Source: Cloacimonetes bacterium UBA3900
Lineage (GTDB): Bacteria > Cloacimonadota > Cloacimonadia > Cloacimonadales > Cloacimonadaceae
DNA: 45,227 nucleotides
Direction of reading: 5' to 3'
Assembly: GCA_002391675.1 (NCBI GenBank)
Contig: DGFM01000041.1
Coordinates: 29,662-74,888, forward strand
The notes beneath the pieces are model-generated. The model had not been told where the DNA came from. It searched no databases and saw only the letters and a list, made by a program, of their open reading frames with translations. The position numbers and the translations under genes were made by a program. The stretch's first letter is position 1. Every line of letters begins with the position of its first letter. Below are positions 5,864-17,800 of this stretch, in pieces.

Positions 5864-8800
5864 ATGAAAAGATATTTACCATTTATACTGCTCTTGGCTC
5901 TGATGCTGGGTATCTTCAGCGTGAGCCATGCACAAGTCACTACTTACCCCTTTGTGGAAGGCTTTGAAACCGGGCAGACGAATGGTTCGCAGGTGCAAGG
6001 CTGGACACAGATATTGGGGGATTATAACAACTATTGGACTGCAAATTCTACCAATACCAGCTACAACCGTGCTCCCCGCAACGGCTCTTTCAACGCCACA
6101 ATACGCTGGGAAAGCGATGTTTGGATGATGCGTGAGTTCACCCTGCAAGGTGGACAATCCTACGATGTGGAAGTCTGGGCCAGGCAGGATACGAATGTTG
6201 AAGCCGATGCCACCATAGGCCTCTACTATGGAGCTGCTGCTACCATCGCTGATATGACCAATACCATCGTGGCTCAAACTGGAGTCATTGACGGAGATTA
6301 TCAACAGATTATTGGAAGCATCACCCCTGCTACCACAGGCAACTACTGGATAGGTATCCATGGTATAACCACTTGGGATCCTTACTATCTCAGTATTGAC
6401 GACTTCAGGGTGCGGCATACCCCGACAGCCCCGATCCTTGCAATCAACCCTGCGGGATATGACTTTGGCAGCCTGATAATCAATACCACAGGCAGCAAGA
6501 CCTTCACCATGATGAATGATGGAATCGGAACTCTCAGCGTTTCCGGTATCAGCCCCATGACCGATGGTTTCTTCAGCGTAACTGATGCTCCTGCCTGGCC
6601 GGTGAACTTGAATGCCGGTCAATCTGTATCTTTTGCGATCCAGTATGCTCCCACGGCTGCAGGCAACCACACGGCTACATTTACCGTCAGTTATGAGGGT
6701 GGTACTGCAGATTTAGCCGTCAGCGGTGAATGCTATGATCCCACCATCACCAGCTTCCCCTATCTGGAAAACTTTGACGGTGAATGGACGGGAACACCGG
6801 CTGCACCTGCAGACTGGACGGTGGTCAATGCCAACGACGATAGCTACACTTGGAAACAGGCAAACACCTGGATCCAGCCCACACATTCAGAGCCTTACGC
6901 TGCGCATGGAACGGGAAATACAGACGACTGGCTGATCACGCCCCCCATCAGCCCGAGCAACGATGTAAGGGCGATCTGGTGGGACAAGGTGGAAAGCGCC
7001 ACCAGGGTCAACTCCTACAGGGTCTATATTTCCACCACGACCCCGGATATCGCTTCCTTTACCACCGAGTTGGCTCTCATCAACTGTGATAATACAGAAT
7101 GGACGGAGCACAGACTCAGCTTGAGCGATTATACCGGACAGACCTTCTATCTGGCCTTCCACCAACACGCTTCTCCTTCCACCATCTATGGCTTTGGTAT
7201 AGACGACTTCAGCTTGGAATATATCCCTGCCACTCCCACATTCGTCCACACTCCTGATGCCATGGACTTTGACCCCGTTCGCGTCAATACAACTACGGGA
7301 TATCAGGATGTAACCGTTGTCAATAATGGTGGCGGAAACCTGAACTTGGCCGATGCAGACGTGAGCATTATCGGCACGGATGCAGCCATGTTTGAGTTTG
7401 ATCCTGTCAATCTGCCCTTCAATCTCGGTGCTGATGCCAGCGGCACGATTCCGGTTCGCTACAATCCCACCGCCATTGGTGCACATAGCGCTATCTTGCG
7501 TATGGTATACGATGGAACCAACTATGATGTGGTTTTGAGCGGCAGAGCCGTGGGCGAAAATGCTCTGTTTGAGAGCTTTGAGGACACTGCCTACCCGCCT
7601 GTGGGATGGCAGACTACCTGGACCCGCAGCACCACTTATGCCAGGTATGGAGCAGCAAGTGCCTACAAATACGGTTCCACCAGCACCGAATATCTGCTTT
7701 CTACGCCGCTGCTTACCATCGTGGATGGCAGCACCCTGGAGTTCTGGGCCCGTAGTGGAAGCACCAACGGCATTTTGCAAGTGATGTATTCCACAGACAG
7801 AGTAGCCTGGACTCAGCTCGGAGCAGACATCACCTTTGCCGCAACCAATACCTGGTATGAAAATATCATCAACCTCAGTTCGCTGAGTGGCGGTAACTAC
7901 TACCTCGCCCTGCAAACCGGTTCGGTAAGCGCAGGCTATTACGTGGATATGTTCATCGGCCCCGATATCACACCTCTGATGCCCGATGTTCCTGTTCTGG
8001 TTTCGCCTGCAAACGCTGCCACCTATATCTCCCGCAAGCCTACTCTTGGCTGGAGAGCCGGTACCGAAACTGACGGCATCCCTTCCGGTTATAAGGTGTA
8101 TTTTGGCACAGACAATCCACCGCTCACAGAAGTGGCAGATGTCTCTACCGCGCAATACACATTCACAGACGACCTGCTGCCGGAGACAGTGTATTACTGG
8201 ACCGTGAAAGCCTACAATGAGGCAGGTATGAGCGATGCGGCTGAGCCCTTCAGCTTCACCACATCAGCTCTGGGCTGGGTGGCTATTGGAACTGATGCTA
8301 CGGCCAATGGTACCACAACCTATCCCGCTGTTTATGGTGGATTCTACAAAAATGCACGTGAACAATACATCATCACTGCGGATGAGTTGATCGCAGCAGG
8401 CGCACAGCCCGGCTGGCTCACCAGCATTGCTTTCAACGTCCAAGCGCCAAACAACTGTGCCAACCTGCCCGACTTCACCATCAAAATCGGAACCACAGAA
8501 GCTACGGAGTTTACCGATACCAGCTTCATAGGCGGTCCCTTGCAAGAAGGTCTCACGCAAGTGTATGCCGCACCTGGCCCTTACACTCCCACAGCCGGGT
8601 GGAATACCCACTCATTCCCAATACAATACGAATGGGATGGTGTGTCCAACCTGGTGATCCAAACCAGCTTTGGCATGTTGGATGACTGGACACAAAACGC
8701 CAGCACCTATTACACCACCACAGATACACAAAAGGCAATGTTCTATCGTAATGACAGTACTGATTGGGATACAGTCACTACAGGAACTCGCAGCTACGAC

Positions 8801-10897
8801 CGTCCCAATATGTTGTTCCGCAACATTGTGCCCATTATCGGTCCTCCGGCTGTACCCACTCTGCTTTCTCCCGCCGATAGTGCCACTGACCTTCCCATAG
8901 CTGGCTTTGACCTTAGCTGGGAGCCAGACCTGATTAACGGTGGAGTGCCGGATTATTACACCGTGTTTGTGGCAACGGATCCGGGCACCATCTATGATGA
9001 ATACGCCTGGGAAACCACAAACACCAGCTTCAACCCTGTCCTGGAAGATGTGAGCTTCAACTTCGTCTATGGACAGCGTTACTATTGGACTGTTTCTGCC
9101 ACCAACACTCACGGTGAAGGTGTGCAAGAGACTCCCTTCATCTTCGACATTGAGAATGATCCCACTGTTGTAGCCTATCCTTGGGCTGAGAATTTCGATG
9201 CTATCCAAATTGGACAAATGCCAAGGAATTGGACTATCATCGCTTCCCATACCGGAGCTGATGACAGAGGCTGGAGAGCAGCTTCCAATGTTGGCAGCCA
9301 CACTGAGCCCAATGCTGCAGTGGTCTATTATCATGCTGACTATCCCAAAGATGAGTGGATGATTACTGTACCCTTCAGTATGCAGGGTGGACAGGCTTAC
9401 AACATCTCCTTCGCCGTACATGGTGAGGGTTGGGAAGGAGTGCCAGAGGCCTTGGCAGTGCATTGGGGCACAGAGCCCACCGTGGCCTCTATGACCGCCA
9501 ACCCGGCCTTGTATGATAACAACCAGGTCAGCTATTCAGGCTGGAATATGGAGTATCTGACCTTCACCCCGCCCGCCACGGGTATCTATTACTTTGGCTG
9601 GCATGCCTGCTCGCAAACTGACGTGGACTACATTGCCGTAGACACGATTACCATCGACGAAGCTCGGGATATAGACCTCGCAGCTGTGGAATTTGCCGGT
9701 GATATAGTCGGCAACGTCGGGACTGCTGTAAATCAGAATGTGACAGTGAGAAACTTCGGTATTCAAGCTCAATCGAACTACATGATTTACATCAAAGAGC
9801 ACGGCACAAACAGCATCCTCGCTCAGGAGCAGATCGCTGAGACCATCGCATCCGGTGAAAACAAGATATACACCCTGAGCTGGACTCCCGTCGCTGAAGG
9901 CATTATGAGCGTTTACGCTGAAGTAGCCGCAGCCGGAGACATGAACCCCGCAAACAACGTCACCGAGGCGAAAGATGTGACCATCTACGCCGCCAACGTG
10001 AAAGTACTGTATGTGGGTGATCCTGAAACTACCGATAGCTCTCTATACTACCCAATCAACGTCTGGTACAAGGATTTCGTGGCTGAGACCGTCTATCTGG
10101 CTAGTGAAATCCAGGCCCAAAGTGGTGAGATTCAGGCCATTGTCTATTACAACAACTTCTCAGAAGATCAGGATATATCCTTGCAGGTCTGGATGACAAA
10201 TACCACGACGGCAAACCTGAACGATGGCTGGCTGCCCTGGGATGGCTATCAATCTGTATTTGATGGCACGATCAGTTGCCCTGCAGGGGTAAACGAAATC
10301 TTGATCCCGCTTGCCACACCCTTCAGCTATACGGGCCAAAACCTGGGTATCAGAACCAGTAAGACCTGGGAAGATGGCTACACCAGCGGCCAAAGATGGA
10401 GATATACGGCGAGCCCGAACTATCCCAGAAGAACCAGATATGCATATTCAGACGGCGCCGATGGTACATTGGATCATGCTGCTCCTCCGACTGGAAGCAG
10501 AACAAACAACGTGCCCAATACCAGCTTTGTCATAGGCAGTGAAACCTTTGTGGAGACAGTTGAAGCTCCCGTGGTGGACGTGACTATTGCTGGAACGGAC
10601 GCCAACTTGACCTGGGAACTCATCCCTTACGCCTACAGCTATAAGGTCTACGCTTCCGGAGACCCTTATAACTTCGGCGAAGAGCCTGCAACCACTGTCT
10701 ATACAAATGCGGCAACGATGGGGACAACCGAAGACAAAAACTTCTACAAAGTTACTGCAAACACCTACCATAACTTTGGCAGAAGCCAAGCTGGGTTGCG
10801 CAATCCCATCCTGCCCAGAGTCGAGGAAGTGGAAGCTGATCTGATCAAAAAACCAGCTCGGGATAGAGCCCTGAAAGCAAGACCCATAACCAAATAA
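5864..10897 (+). CDS. Giant multi-domain secreted protein, paralogue 1 (1677 aa)
   Basis: A signal peptide (MKRYLPFILLLALMLGIFSVSHA, cut before Q) is followed by a chain of beta-sandwich modules. Choice-of-anchor J-like domains (FxExFE/D...PxxW...DDWLITPPI) lie at about 28-184, 298-450, 568-701 and 1105-1266. Choice-of-anchor D/ASH-like domains (xxDFG...VNNG) lie at about 190-289 and 458-562. FN3-like domains lie at about 706-800 and 995-1098. A ~180-aa module shared by all three paralogues (IGTDAT...YGGFYKNAREQYIITADEL) is at about 805-986 and again at 1380-1560. A CARDB-like domain spans about 1270-1379. A terminal FN3-like module (YSYKVYASGDPY...FYKVTA) is at about 1564-1636, followed by a basic tail. 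No catalytic motif is visible. It is probably a cell-surface or extracellular adhesin-like protein, and its binding partner is unknown. There is no FlgD-type sorting domain. Confidence 0.85.
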   Translation: MKRYLPFILLLALMLGIFSVSHAQVTTYPFVEGFETGQTNGSQVQGWTQILGDYNNYWTANSTNTSYNRAPRNGSFNATIRWESDVWMMREFTLQGGQSYDVEVWARQDTNVEADATIGLYYGAAATIADMTNTIVAQTGVIDGDYQQIIGSITPATTGNYWIGIHGITTWDPYYLSIDDFRVRHTPTAPILAINPAGYDFGSLIINTTGSKTFTMMNDGIGTLSVSGISPMTDGFFSVTDAPAWPVNLNAGQSVSFAIQYAPTAAGNHTATFTVSYEGGTADLAVSGECYDPTITSFPYLENFDGEWTGTPAAPADWTVVNANDDSYTWKQANTWIQPTHSEPYAAHGTGNTDDWLITPPISPSNDVRAIWWDKVESATRVNSYRVYISTTTPDIASFTTELALINCDNTEWTEHRLSLSDYTGQTFYLAFHQHASPSTIYGFGIDDFSLEYIPATPTFVHTPDAMDFDPVRVNTTTGYQDVTVVNNGGGNLNLADADVSIIGTDAAMFEFDPVNLPFNLGADASGTIPVRYNPTAIGAHSAILRMVYDGTNYDVVLSGRAVGENALFESFEDTAYPPVGWQTTWTRSTTYARYGAASAYKYGSTSTEYLLSTPLLTIVDGSTLEFWARSGSTNGILQVMYSTDRVAWTQLGADITFAATNTWYENIINLSSLSGGNYYLALQTGSVSAGYYVDMFIGPDITPLMPDVPVLVSPANAATYISRKPTLGWRAGTETDGIPSGYKVYFGTDNPPLTEVADVSTAQYTFTDDLLPETVYYWTVKAYNEAGMSDAAEPFSFTTSALGWVAIGTDATANGTTTYPAVYGGFYKNAREQYIITADELIAAGAQPGWLTSIAFNVQAPNNCANLPDFTIKIGTTEATEFTDTSFIGGPLQEGLTQVYAAPGPYTPTAGWNTHSFPIQYEWDGVSNLVIQTSFGMLDDWTQNASTYYTTTDTQKAMFYRNDSTDWDTVTTGTRSYDRPNMLFRNIVPIIGPPAVPTLLSPADSATDLPIAGFDLSWEPDLINGGVPDYYTVFVATDPGTIYDEYAWETTNTSFNPVLEDVSFNFVYGQRYYWTVSATNTHGEGVQETPFIFDIENDPTVVAYPWAENFDAIQIGQMPRNWTIIASHTGADDRGWRAASNVGSHTEPNAAVVYYHADYPKDEWMITVPFSMQGGQAYNISFAVHGEGWEGVPEALAVHWGTEPTVASMTANPALYDNNQVSYSGWNMEYLTFTPPATGIYYFGWHACSQTDVDYIAVDTITIDEARDIDLAAVEFAGDIVGNVGTAVNQNVTVRNFGIQAQSNYMIYIKEHGTNSILAQEQIAETIASGENKIYTLSWTPVAEGIMSVYAEVAAAGDMNPANNVTEAKDVTIYAANVKVLYVGDPETTDSSLYYPINVWYKDFVAETVYLASEIQAQSGEIQAIVYYNNFSEDQDISLQVWMTNTTTANLNDGWLPWDGYQSVFDGTISCPAGVNEILIPLATPFSYTGQNLGIRTSKTWEDGYTSGQRWRYTASPNYPRRTRYAYSDGADGTLDHAAPPTGSRTNNVPNTSFVIGSETFVETVEAPVVDVTIAGTDANLTWELIPYAYSYKVYASGDPYNFGEEPATTVYTNAATMGTTEDKNFYKVTANTYHNFGRSQAGLRNPILPRVEEVEADLIKKPARDRALKARPITK

Positions 10898-10950
10898 ACT
10901 CTCCCGGCCTGCGCCTTTTCTGAAGGCAAAGGCTTAGAGATACAAGCAAT

Positions 10951-10988
10951 CGCCCGCATGTCCTTCCTTGGATGTGCGGGCGGTTTTT
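10951..10988 (+). terminator. Intrinsic terminator after giant gene 1
   Basis: CGCCCGCA-tgtcc...ggatg-TGCGGGCG followed by GTTTTT. The stem is nearly identical to the terminator at 23996-24034 behind the third giant gene, so the terminator was duplicated with the gene. Confidence 0.9.
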
Positions 10989-11340
10989 AGTTGTTAGTCG
11001 TTAGTTGTTAGCAGCTGCGCAGGTGGTGGAGGGCGAGACCATGACTTCGGATAAGCGAGGCCATATATAGAGATGTTTTTTCCACGAATTACACGAACCT
11101 GTCGGAGAGGGAGAGATGGAGGGAGGGAGAGCGGCTAACGCAAATGGTTGGGATGCGGACGGACGTAAGAAGAACGGCGCTTTGGCGAGCGCCAGTACAA
11201 GGCCAGCTACCCCTGGCATTTTTACTGTTAACTATGGATATGCCTCCTCAAAACACCGCTTCCCATCTACATCTTGGGATAACTAACAACTAACAACTGG
11301 CAACTAACAACTGGCCGGCGCAGCCTGCCCCTCATCCGTG
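10989..11340. repeat. Cluster of dispersed repeat words between giant genes 1 and 2
   Basis: In order: TTAGTTGTTAGTCG words (10989-11012), CTGCGCAGGTGG, a CACGAATTACACGAA unit (11082-11097) and a purine GGAGAGGGAGAGATGGAGGG tract (11104-11131). These are followed by GGCGCTTTGGCGAGCGCC (about 11176-11193), AACAACTAACAACTGGCAAC words (11281-11315) and CATCCGTGGAAG just before the next promoter. No gene is recognised. Confidence 0.65.
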
Positions 11341-11357
11341 GAAGCAAATTTAAAGGG

Positions 11358-11385
11358 TTGACAAAAAAACGTCTCATAATATCCT
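11358..11385 (+). promoter_or_regulatory. Promoter of the second giant secreted-protein gene
   Basis: TTGACA (11358-11363), a 16-nt spacer and TATCCT (11380-11385). The expected start near 11392 gives a leader of about 468 nt. CCGTGGAAGCAAATTTAAAG, a repeat end plus an A/T-rich stretch, abuts the -35. Confidence 0.6.
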
Positions 11386-11391
11386 TACCAC

Positions 11392-11859
11392 GTCAACCTA
11401 AGAGTAACTTGTATTGCCCTTTCAAGCCAGATATGGGCACAGAGTTACACACAAATTAAACTCACGATGCTGATGCAGTACAAGGAGACAATATGACTTT
11501 CTGGTATTTATCCGGCCGGAAATTGAGAAGGGCAGGGCTTCCCGCCTTAGGGAGGAGCCGTGTCTGCACTTCTGTTCCGGTGCTGCAGCTTTTCGTATTA
11601 TTATTCTCACCTCGCTTTGGATGAATAAGGCTTGAGCTCCATGGATACACTTTTCTTCCCAATAATCGTCGCACATTATAAGAGTATCGGTGTGTCCACC
11701 GTTCAGGGCCATATTTCCTCATACAGCGAGGCCCAAACAATCATCAAATGTCAAGATCAAACCGGACTTAGCCCATGAAATGTGCCTATAGTTTGGCTTC
11801 ATAGGCAAAGCCCATCAACCCTATCAACCCAATTAACATCAAAATGAGGTAATAAGTAG
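11392..11859 (+). ncRNA. Conserved structured 5' leader, copy 2
   Basis: The core arm is 11610-11731. The outer helix is CCTCGCT (11610-11616) / AGCGAGG (11725-11731). The middle helix is GGATACAC (11643-11650) / GTGTGTCC (11690-11697), 8 bp with one U-G pair. The inner hairpin is ATAAT (11662-11666)-CGTCGCAC-ATTAT (11675-11679). TAAGAGTATC follows at 11679-11688. Further landmarks are GGGCACAGAGTTAC early in the leader, AAGGAGACAATATG, GATCAAACCGG (11755-11765) and the hairpin GCCTAT (11784-11789) / ATAGGC (11801-11806). The last ~50 nt through the first codons of the gene are identical to copy 3. Confidence 0.62.
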
Positions 11860-14800
11860 ATGAAAAGATACTTCTCATTCGCCATACTGCTGGCCCTGCT
11901 GCTGAGTGTGTTCAGCCTGGGCTATGCAGACGTCGTGCAAGTGGGTGAAGGAACTGCTTACTCCAGTGTTTTGCCGATTTACGGCTTTTATCACTACTCT
12001 TATTCGCAGCAGATCTACACCCAAGCGCAGATTAACCATGACGGGCCAATCCAGAAAATCCGCTTCTTTTACAGGAGCGGGTCTATTGCCAACAACAAGG
12101 ATTGGACCATCTGGATGGGTCACACCACCAAGACGGAATTTGCCAGTGTATCAGACTGGGAAGCTCCGGCCAACCTGACCCAGGTCTTTACAGGTGATGT
12201 GACGGACTTGATGCCCGCAGCCGAAAACGAATGGCTGGAGATCACCCTGACCACTCCCTTCAACTATAACAATACTGACAACCTGCTCATTGCGGTGCAT
12301 CAATATACCCCCGGTTATGGAAGTATGACCTGGGGAAGCTTTACCAGCACTTCAAATACCGGTATGTATGCCCGCAGTGATACAGAAAATCCGGACCCAA
12401 ACAATCCTTACGATGCATACGGAAGGACGGATAAGATCAACCGCATCCAGCTTATCTTCCCCACCACCACGCCTCCTCTGGCTCCCACTCTGATCAGTCC
12501 TCTGAACGGTGGCTATGCCATAGACGGCGAATCGCTCTCCTGGACCTTCGCTTCAGGTGGGGCAGAGGTAGATGACTATGACGTCTATTTTGGCACAACT
12601 GCCGATCCGCCTCTGGTATCGAGCAACCAGGTTGAGACCACCTATCTGCCCGCGCTGCAACCCTCTACCACCTACTATTGGAAAGTGGTGGCACATAATC
12701 AGTTGGGCAGCTCGCCTGCCAGCGAAATATGGTCTTTCCACACTCCCGATGCAGACCAATTGGTAGAGAGTTTTGAAGATGCCGACTTCCCGCCGATGGG
12801 ATGGGGTGGCACCTGGTCAAGCAGCACCTCAAATCCCTATCATGGGTCAAGGTCTGCCTACAGATCAGCTTCCACCAGTACACAGCACACACTCAGTACA
12901 CCTCTGCTCAGCATTGAAGCCGGCAGCACGCTCAGCTTCTGGGCGCGTTGCACCAGCTCCAGTGGCATCCTGCAGATTGTCCATTCTCAAGACGGGGAAA
13001 CCTGGACGCAACTGGGCAATGACATCACCTACCCCGCCACCGGTGTGTGGTACAACCACAATATCGACCTCAGCGATCTGAGTGGCGGCAACCATTTCTT
13101 AGGCTTCCGCAACGGTTTGGTTTCCGGCAGCCACTATTTGGATCTGGTGATAGGCCCCAGTGTAGCGGCCGTTGCCCCTGGAGTTCCTGAACTCAACGCT
13201 CCGGCAGAGGGCGCTACCGGTGTGAGCAACTATCCCTTCTTCACCTGGAATGCTCCCGCCTCGGGCGGAATGCCCACACATTACAATATCTATTGTGATG
13301 CCAACCCAAACCCCACCACGCTGATCGGAACCAGCACCGGCACCAGATTTGTGCCTGCGAACGCTCTGCCTTACAACAGCACCCTCTATTGGACTGTGAC
13401 GGCAGTGAATGACGTAGCCGAAAGTGCACCGGCTACGCCTCGCAGCTTCACCACCATGGCAGACAACACCATCTACGATCTGCCCTGGCTTGAGGAATTT
13501 ACAGACGCCGCATTCCCGCCCGCAAATTGGGAACGCTATATAGGCGAGTATCCTGTCGATCTGCTTGAGCCCACTACATACAGGTGGACGAGACGCAACT
13601 TTGCCAACGTCTCTGACCCCGCCAATCCTTCTGCCTGCGCCAACATCTACGGCACGGGTACCAAGCACTGGCTGGTGACGCCTCCCATCTCCATTCCGGC
13701 TGGCGCCTATCAACTGGAATTTGACCTGGCACTCACCAAGTGGAGCAACTCCAATCCGGTTGATCCGACCCAGCAACAAGATGACAGATTCATCGTGCTG
13801 ATCGCTGACAACCCCACCATGGTCAATCCTACAGTGCTCAGGCTGTGGAACAACACCGACTCAGAATATGTCTACAACAACATCACCACACTGGGTGAAT
13901 CTCAAATCATAGACCTCAGTGCTCACACCGGCGTCAGATACATCGGCTTCTACGGTGAATCAAAGATATCCGGCGGCGATAATGGCCTCTTTGTGGACAA
14001 CGTAAAAGTGTGCCAGACGCCGACAAACCCCATCTTCACCTACGCTCCTGATGCCATTGATTTTGGCACGGTGATGTATGATGTTGCCTCTGAGCCGGTG
14101 AATGTCACCGTCACAAATACGGGTTCAGGCATCATAACTCTCACTGCATCCGATATCAGCATCATCGGGCCCAACGCTGCGGAATTCAGCTTTGGAACCG
14201 ATGGCCTGACTGCAAACCTGGCAACAGGGGAATCTGTAAACATCCCCGTAACGGTGCAGAGCACCACGGCAGGCGCCATTTCCGCCACCCTGCGTATGGC
14301 ATATGCCGGAGTCAACTACGATGTGGCTCTGAGCGCCAATGTGATGCCGCAGGGAATCCTGTTTATCGGCGAAGGAACACTCTACAATACTGATACGGGT
14401 GCTCCCTGTGTTTATGGTGGATGGTTTAAAAACGGACGTGAGCAATATCTCATCACCGCAGCGGAACTGACCGCAGCGGGAGCCCAGCCCGGCCTGATAT
14501 CTTCCCTTGGCTTCAACGTGTTTGATCCCAGAACATCGGCAGACTTGCTCAACTTCAGCATCAAGATCGGTGCCACCGATGCCACGGGATTTGCCAACGA
14601 CGAATTCTTCACCAACCTGCAGGATGTCTACACCGAAGGGCTCTACACCCCTATCGTCGGCTGGAACAACCACACATTCGATACACCCTTCTACTGGGAT
14701 GGAACCTCCAACATCGTGGTGCAAACCAGCTATGATCTGATACCGGCGGTGCTGCGCAATGCCAGGACCTATTACACCTACGATTCTGCCAATCAAGTTC

Positions 14801-17800
14801 TGTATTATCGTAGTGACACCATTCCCTGGCATACCGTCGCAGCAGGAACTCCCAGCAGCAACCGTCCCAACATGATGCTCAATGTTGTGGAACCCGGTGC
14901 AGGTGTCCCTGATGCTCCCGTTTTGACCTGGCCTGCCGATGCTGCTACCGGACTTCCCCTGGATGGGTTCAATCTCACCTGGACGCCCGGAGATATGGTG
15001 AACCATGGAGTACCGGATGGCTATGCCGTGTTAATGTCTACAGATATAGACAATATCTACGATGATCTCAGATGGGAAACCACAAGCACCTCTTTCAACC
15101 CCGTCACCGACGGTAATCTGAGCTTCGCTTACAACCAGCGTTATTATTGGACCGTCTCAGCCTACAATATACATGGAGAAGCTGTGGTAGACCCTGCTCG
15201 TTCCTTCGTGATCGAGGATGACCCCACCATCAACGCTCTGCCGTATGCGGAAAACTTCGATGCAGTGACCCTGCCAAACTTGCCCACGGCCTGGACCGCT
15301 TACAAGAGCAACAGCGGCTCCACCATTGAGACCCGCACCAACTACAGTCAGACCCCGGATAACAGTGTGTATATGTACAACCGTACATCCGGAGAGGACT
15401 TGAGGCTTATCACTCCGCCCATCACTGTACCCATCAACACCATCAAGCTCAGCTTCTGGCTCAGAGCTTCCTCTACCAGCAACTACAGCATGAAGGTGGG
15501 AACCGTGAGCGCTACAGACGGGACGGGTGTCTTTACTCAAGTGGCAGAAATAATTCCCGCCGCATCAGGCGCCTGGGTGCAATATCAGATATCCTTTGCC
15601 GATTACAGCGGCACGGATCAGTATATCTGCTTCCAGCATGGCGCCAATTCCGGCTATCAGACCTTCTATCTGGACAGCGTGCTCATGGAAACAATGCCCA
15701 CAGTGGATCTGGAAGCCGTAGCCCTGACGGGGCCCGGCCTGGTCGGAATCAACCAGGAAGCAACCTTCAACCTTACCGTGCTGAACTTCGGTATTGACGC
15801 CGTGCCTACCTACACGGTAAACCTGAAAGACAATAGCGGCACCCTCTTGGGCAGCACAGTGGTCACAGAGGCCTTGGCGGTTGGCTTGACCGCCGAAGTC
15901 CCCGTTACCTGGACGCCCACCACAGGTGGAACACATCAGATCTATGCTGAAGTGATAGCCGCGGGCGATGGAAATGCAGCCAACAACCAAAGCGCGCTGA
16001 AGAGTGTCTACGTTACGGCAGCTGCAGATGAATTTATGGTTTTGGGAGACCCAGATACCACATCCTCAGCCAACATCCTGCCCTTCAGTATGTATTACAG
16101 ATGCTGCGTGAGCGAAGAGCTGTATTTCCCCGATGAAATGCGCCTCCAAGCCGGCACCATCACCGCCATCCTCTACAAACCTGACTTCGTCAACAGCTAT
16201 CAAAACAAGGCTATCAAAGTCTATATGAAACACACTACGGCAGAAAACCTTACAGATGGCTGGCTACCCTCAGATGACTACACCCTGGTCTTTGACGGAA
16301 CCATTGATATGAACGCAGGTACAGGCGACCTAATCATCCCGCTTGCCACACCCTTCAACTATACCGGTGGCGTGCTTGCTACCCGTGTATTCAGAGACAT
16401 GGATACTGGCTCCCTCTCAAGTAGTGACAAGTTTTTCTACACCACTACTTCGGATCACTCAGACCGCTCCAGATACATCCGTAGCGACAGTGTAACCTAC
16501 AACCCGCTGGATCCCACCGGGACATCTTACAAGCTCAGCTATATGCCCAATACCACCTTCGTGGTGCAAAACGCCACCTGGGAACAGTCGGCCATGCTGA
16601 GTGGTTATGTGTATGAAGCAGATGGAACCACGCCTGTTGTTGGTGCCGACGTCACTCTCACCGATGAGCGCTACAGCACTACCACCAACAGCGATGGATA
16701 CTATCAATTCCGCTTCTGGGAAGCTCATACCGTGACCGCAACCGCAAGCAAACACGGCTATTATCCGCAGACTGTGACCGGAATCCAGCTGGCCATGGGC
16801 GCTCCCGTAGAGCAGAACTTCATTTTGGGCACCATGCCCAGAATCACCGTTTCCGGTATTGTGAATACCAACGACATCCCCGGCGGAGCCGAAGGAGCCA
16901 GGATCAAGCTCAATGGCATTGAAGACCATGAAGTCTTCAGTGGCACGGGCGGAGCCTTCTCCATCGCCAACGTGCTGGGAAGCAACGAGGGTATCCCTTA
17001 CACCGTCACCATCACCTTGGCAGACTACCAGGGCTACTCGGGTGAGATCACCGCGATGGAAACTGCCATCAATATGGGCACCATCACCCTCAACGAGTTT
17101 ACCTGGCCGGTCTCCAACCTGGTGGCCACGCACTCGGGCGACAATGCACTCTTGAGCTGGGACGCCGCTGCAGCACCTACATTCTTCTTCTGGGATTTTG
17201 AAGCAGACGATGGTGACTGGATCAGCGGTGGCTATGGTGATTGGGAATGGAGCAACACCTATCCCACCGGTGGAACCTTCAACTGGACACAATACGAATC
17301 ATCTTGCGCGCCACCTCCAGCCGCACACTCCGGCACCGGTCTCTGGGGCACCAAGCTCTATACAAACCACTCCAACTCTGGAGCTTGGAGCTATCTCACC
17401 AATACCGTAGACCTCACCGGAATAGAGAGCCCGCAGCTCAGATTCTGGCGCTGGAACAACCTCAATGGCAGCTGGGACTATTACGAAGTGCAAGTCTCCA
17501 CCGATGGTGAAAACTGGACTACAGAATTATCTGAAAATGAAGAGAATAATGCCTGGGTGGAAAAGGTGGTAGACCTCTCCGCCTACACTGATCAAACCCT
17601 GCACGTCCGCTTTGCCATGTATGCCTCAACTGTGGTGGCTCACGCCGGCCTCTATATAGACGACGTCTATATCGGTGCTCCTCCAGCAGAAGGCAAAGTC
17701 GCCTCACGCACTTTGGAAAACTACAGCGTCTATCGCTTCCCCATCGCGGAGGAAGCTACTCCGGACAACTGGACACAACTTGCCAACAACATCAGCGGAG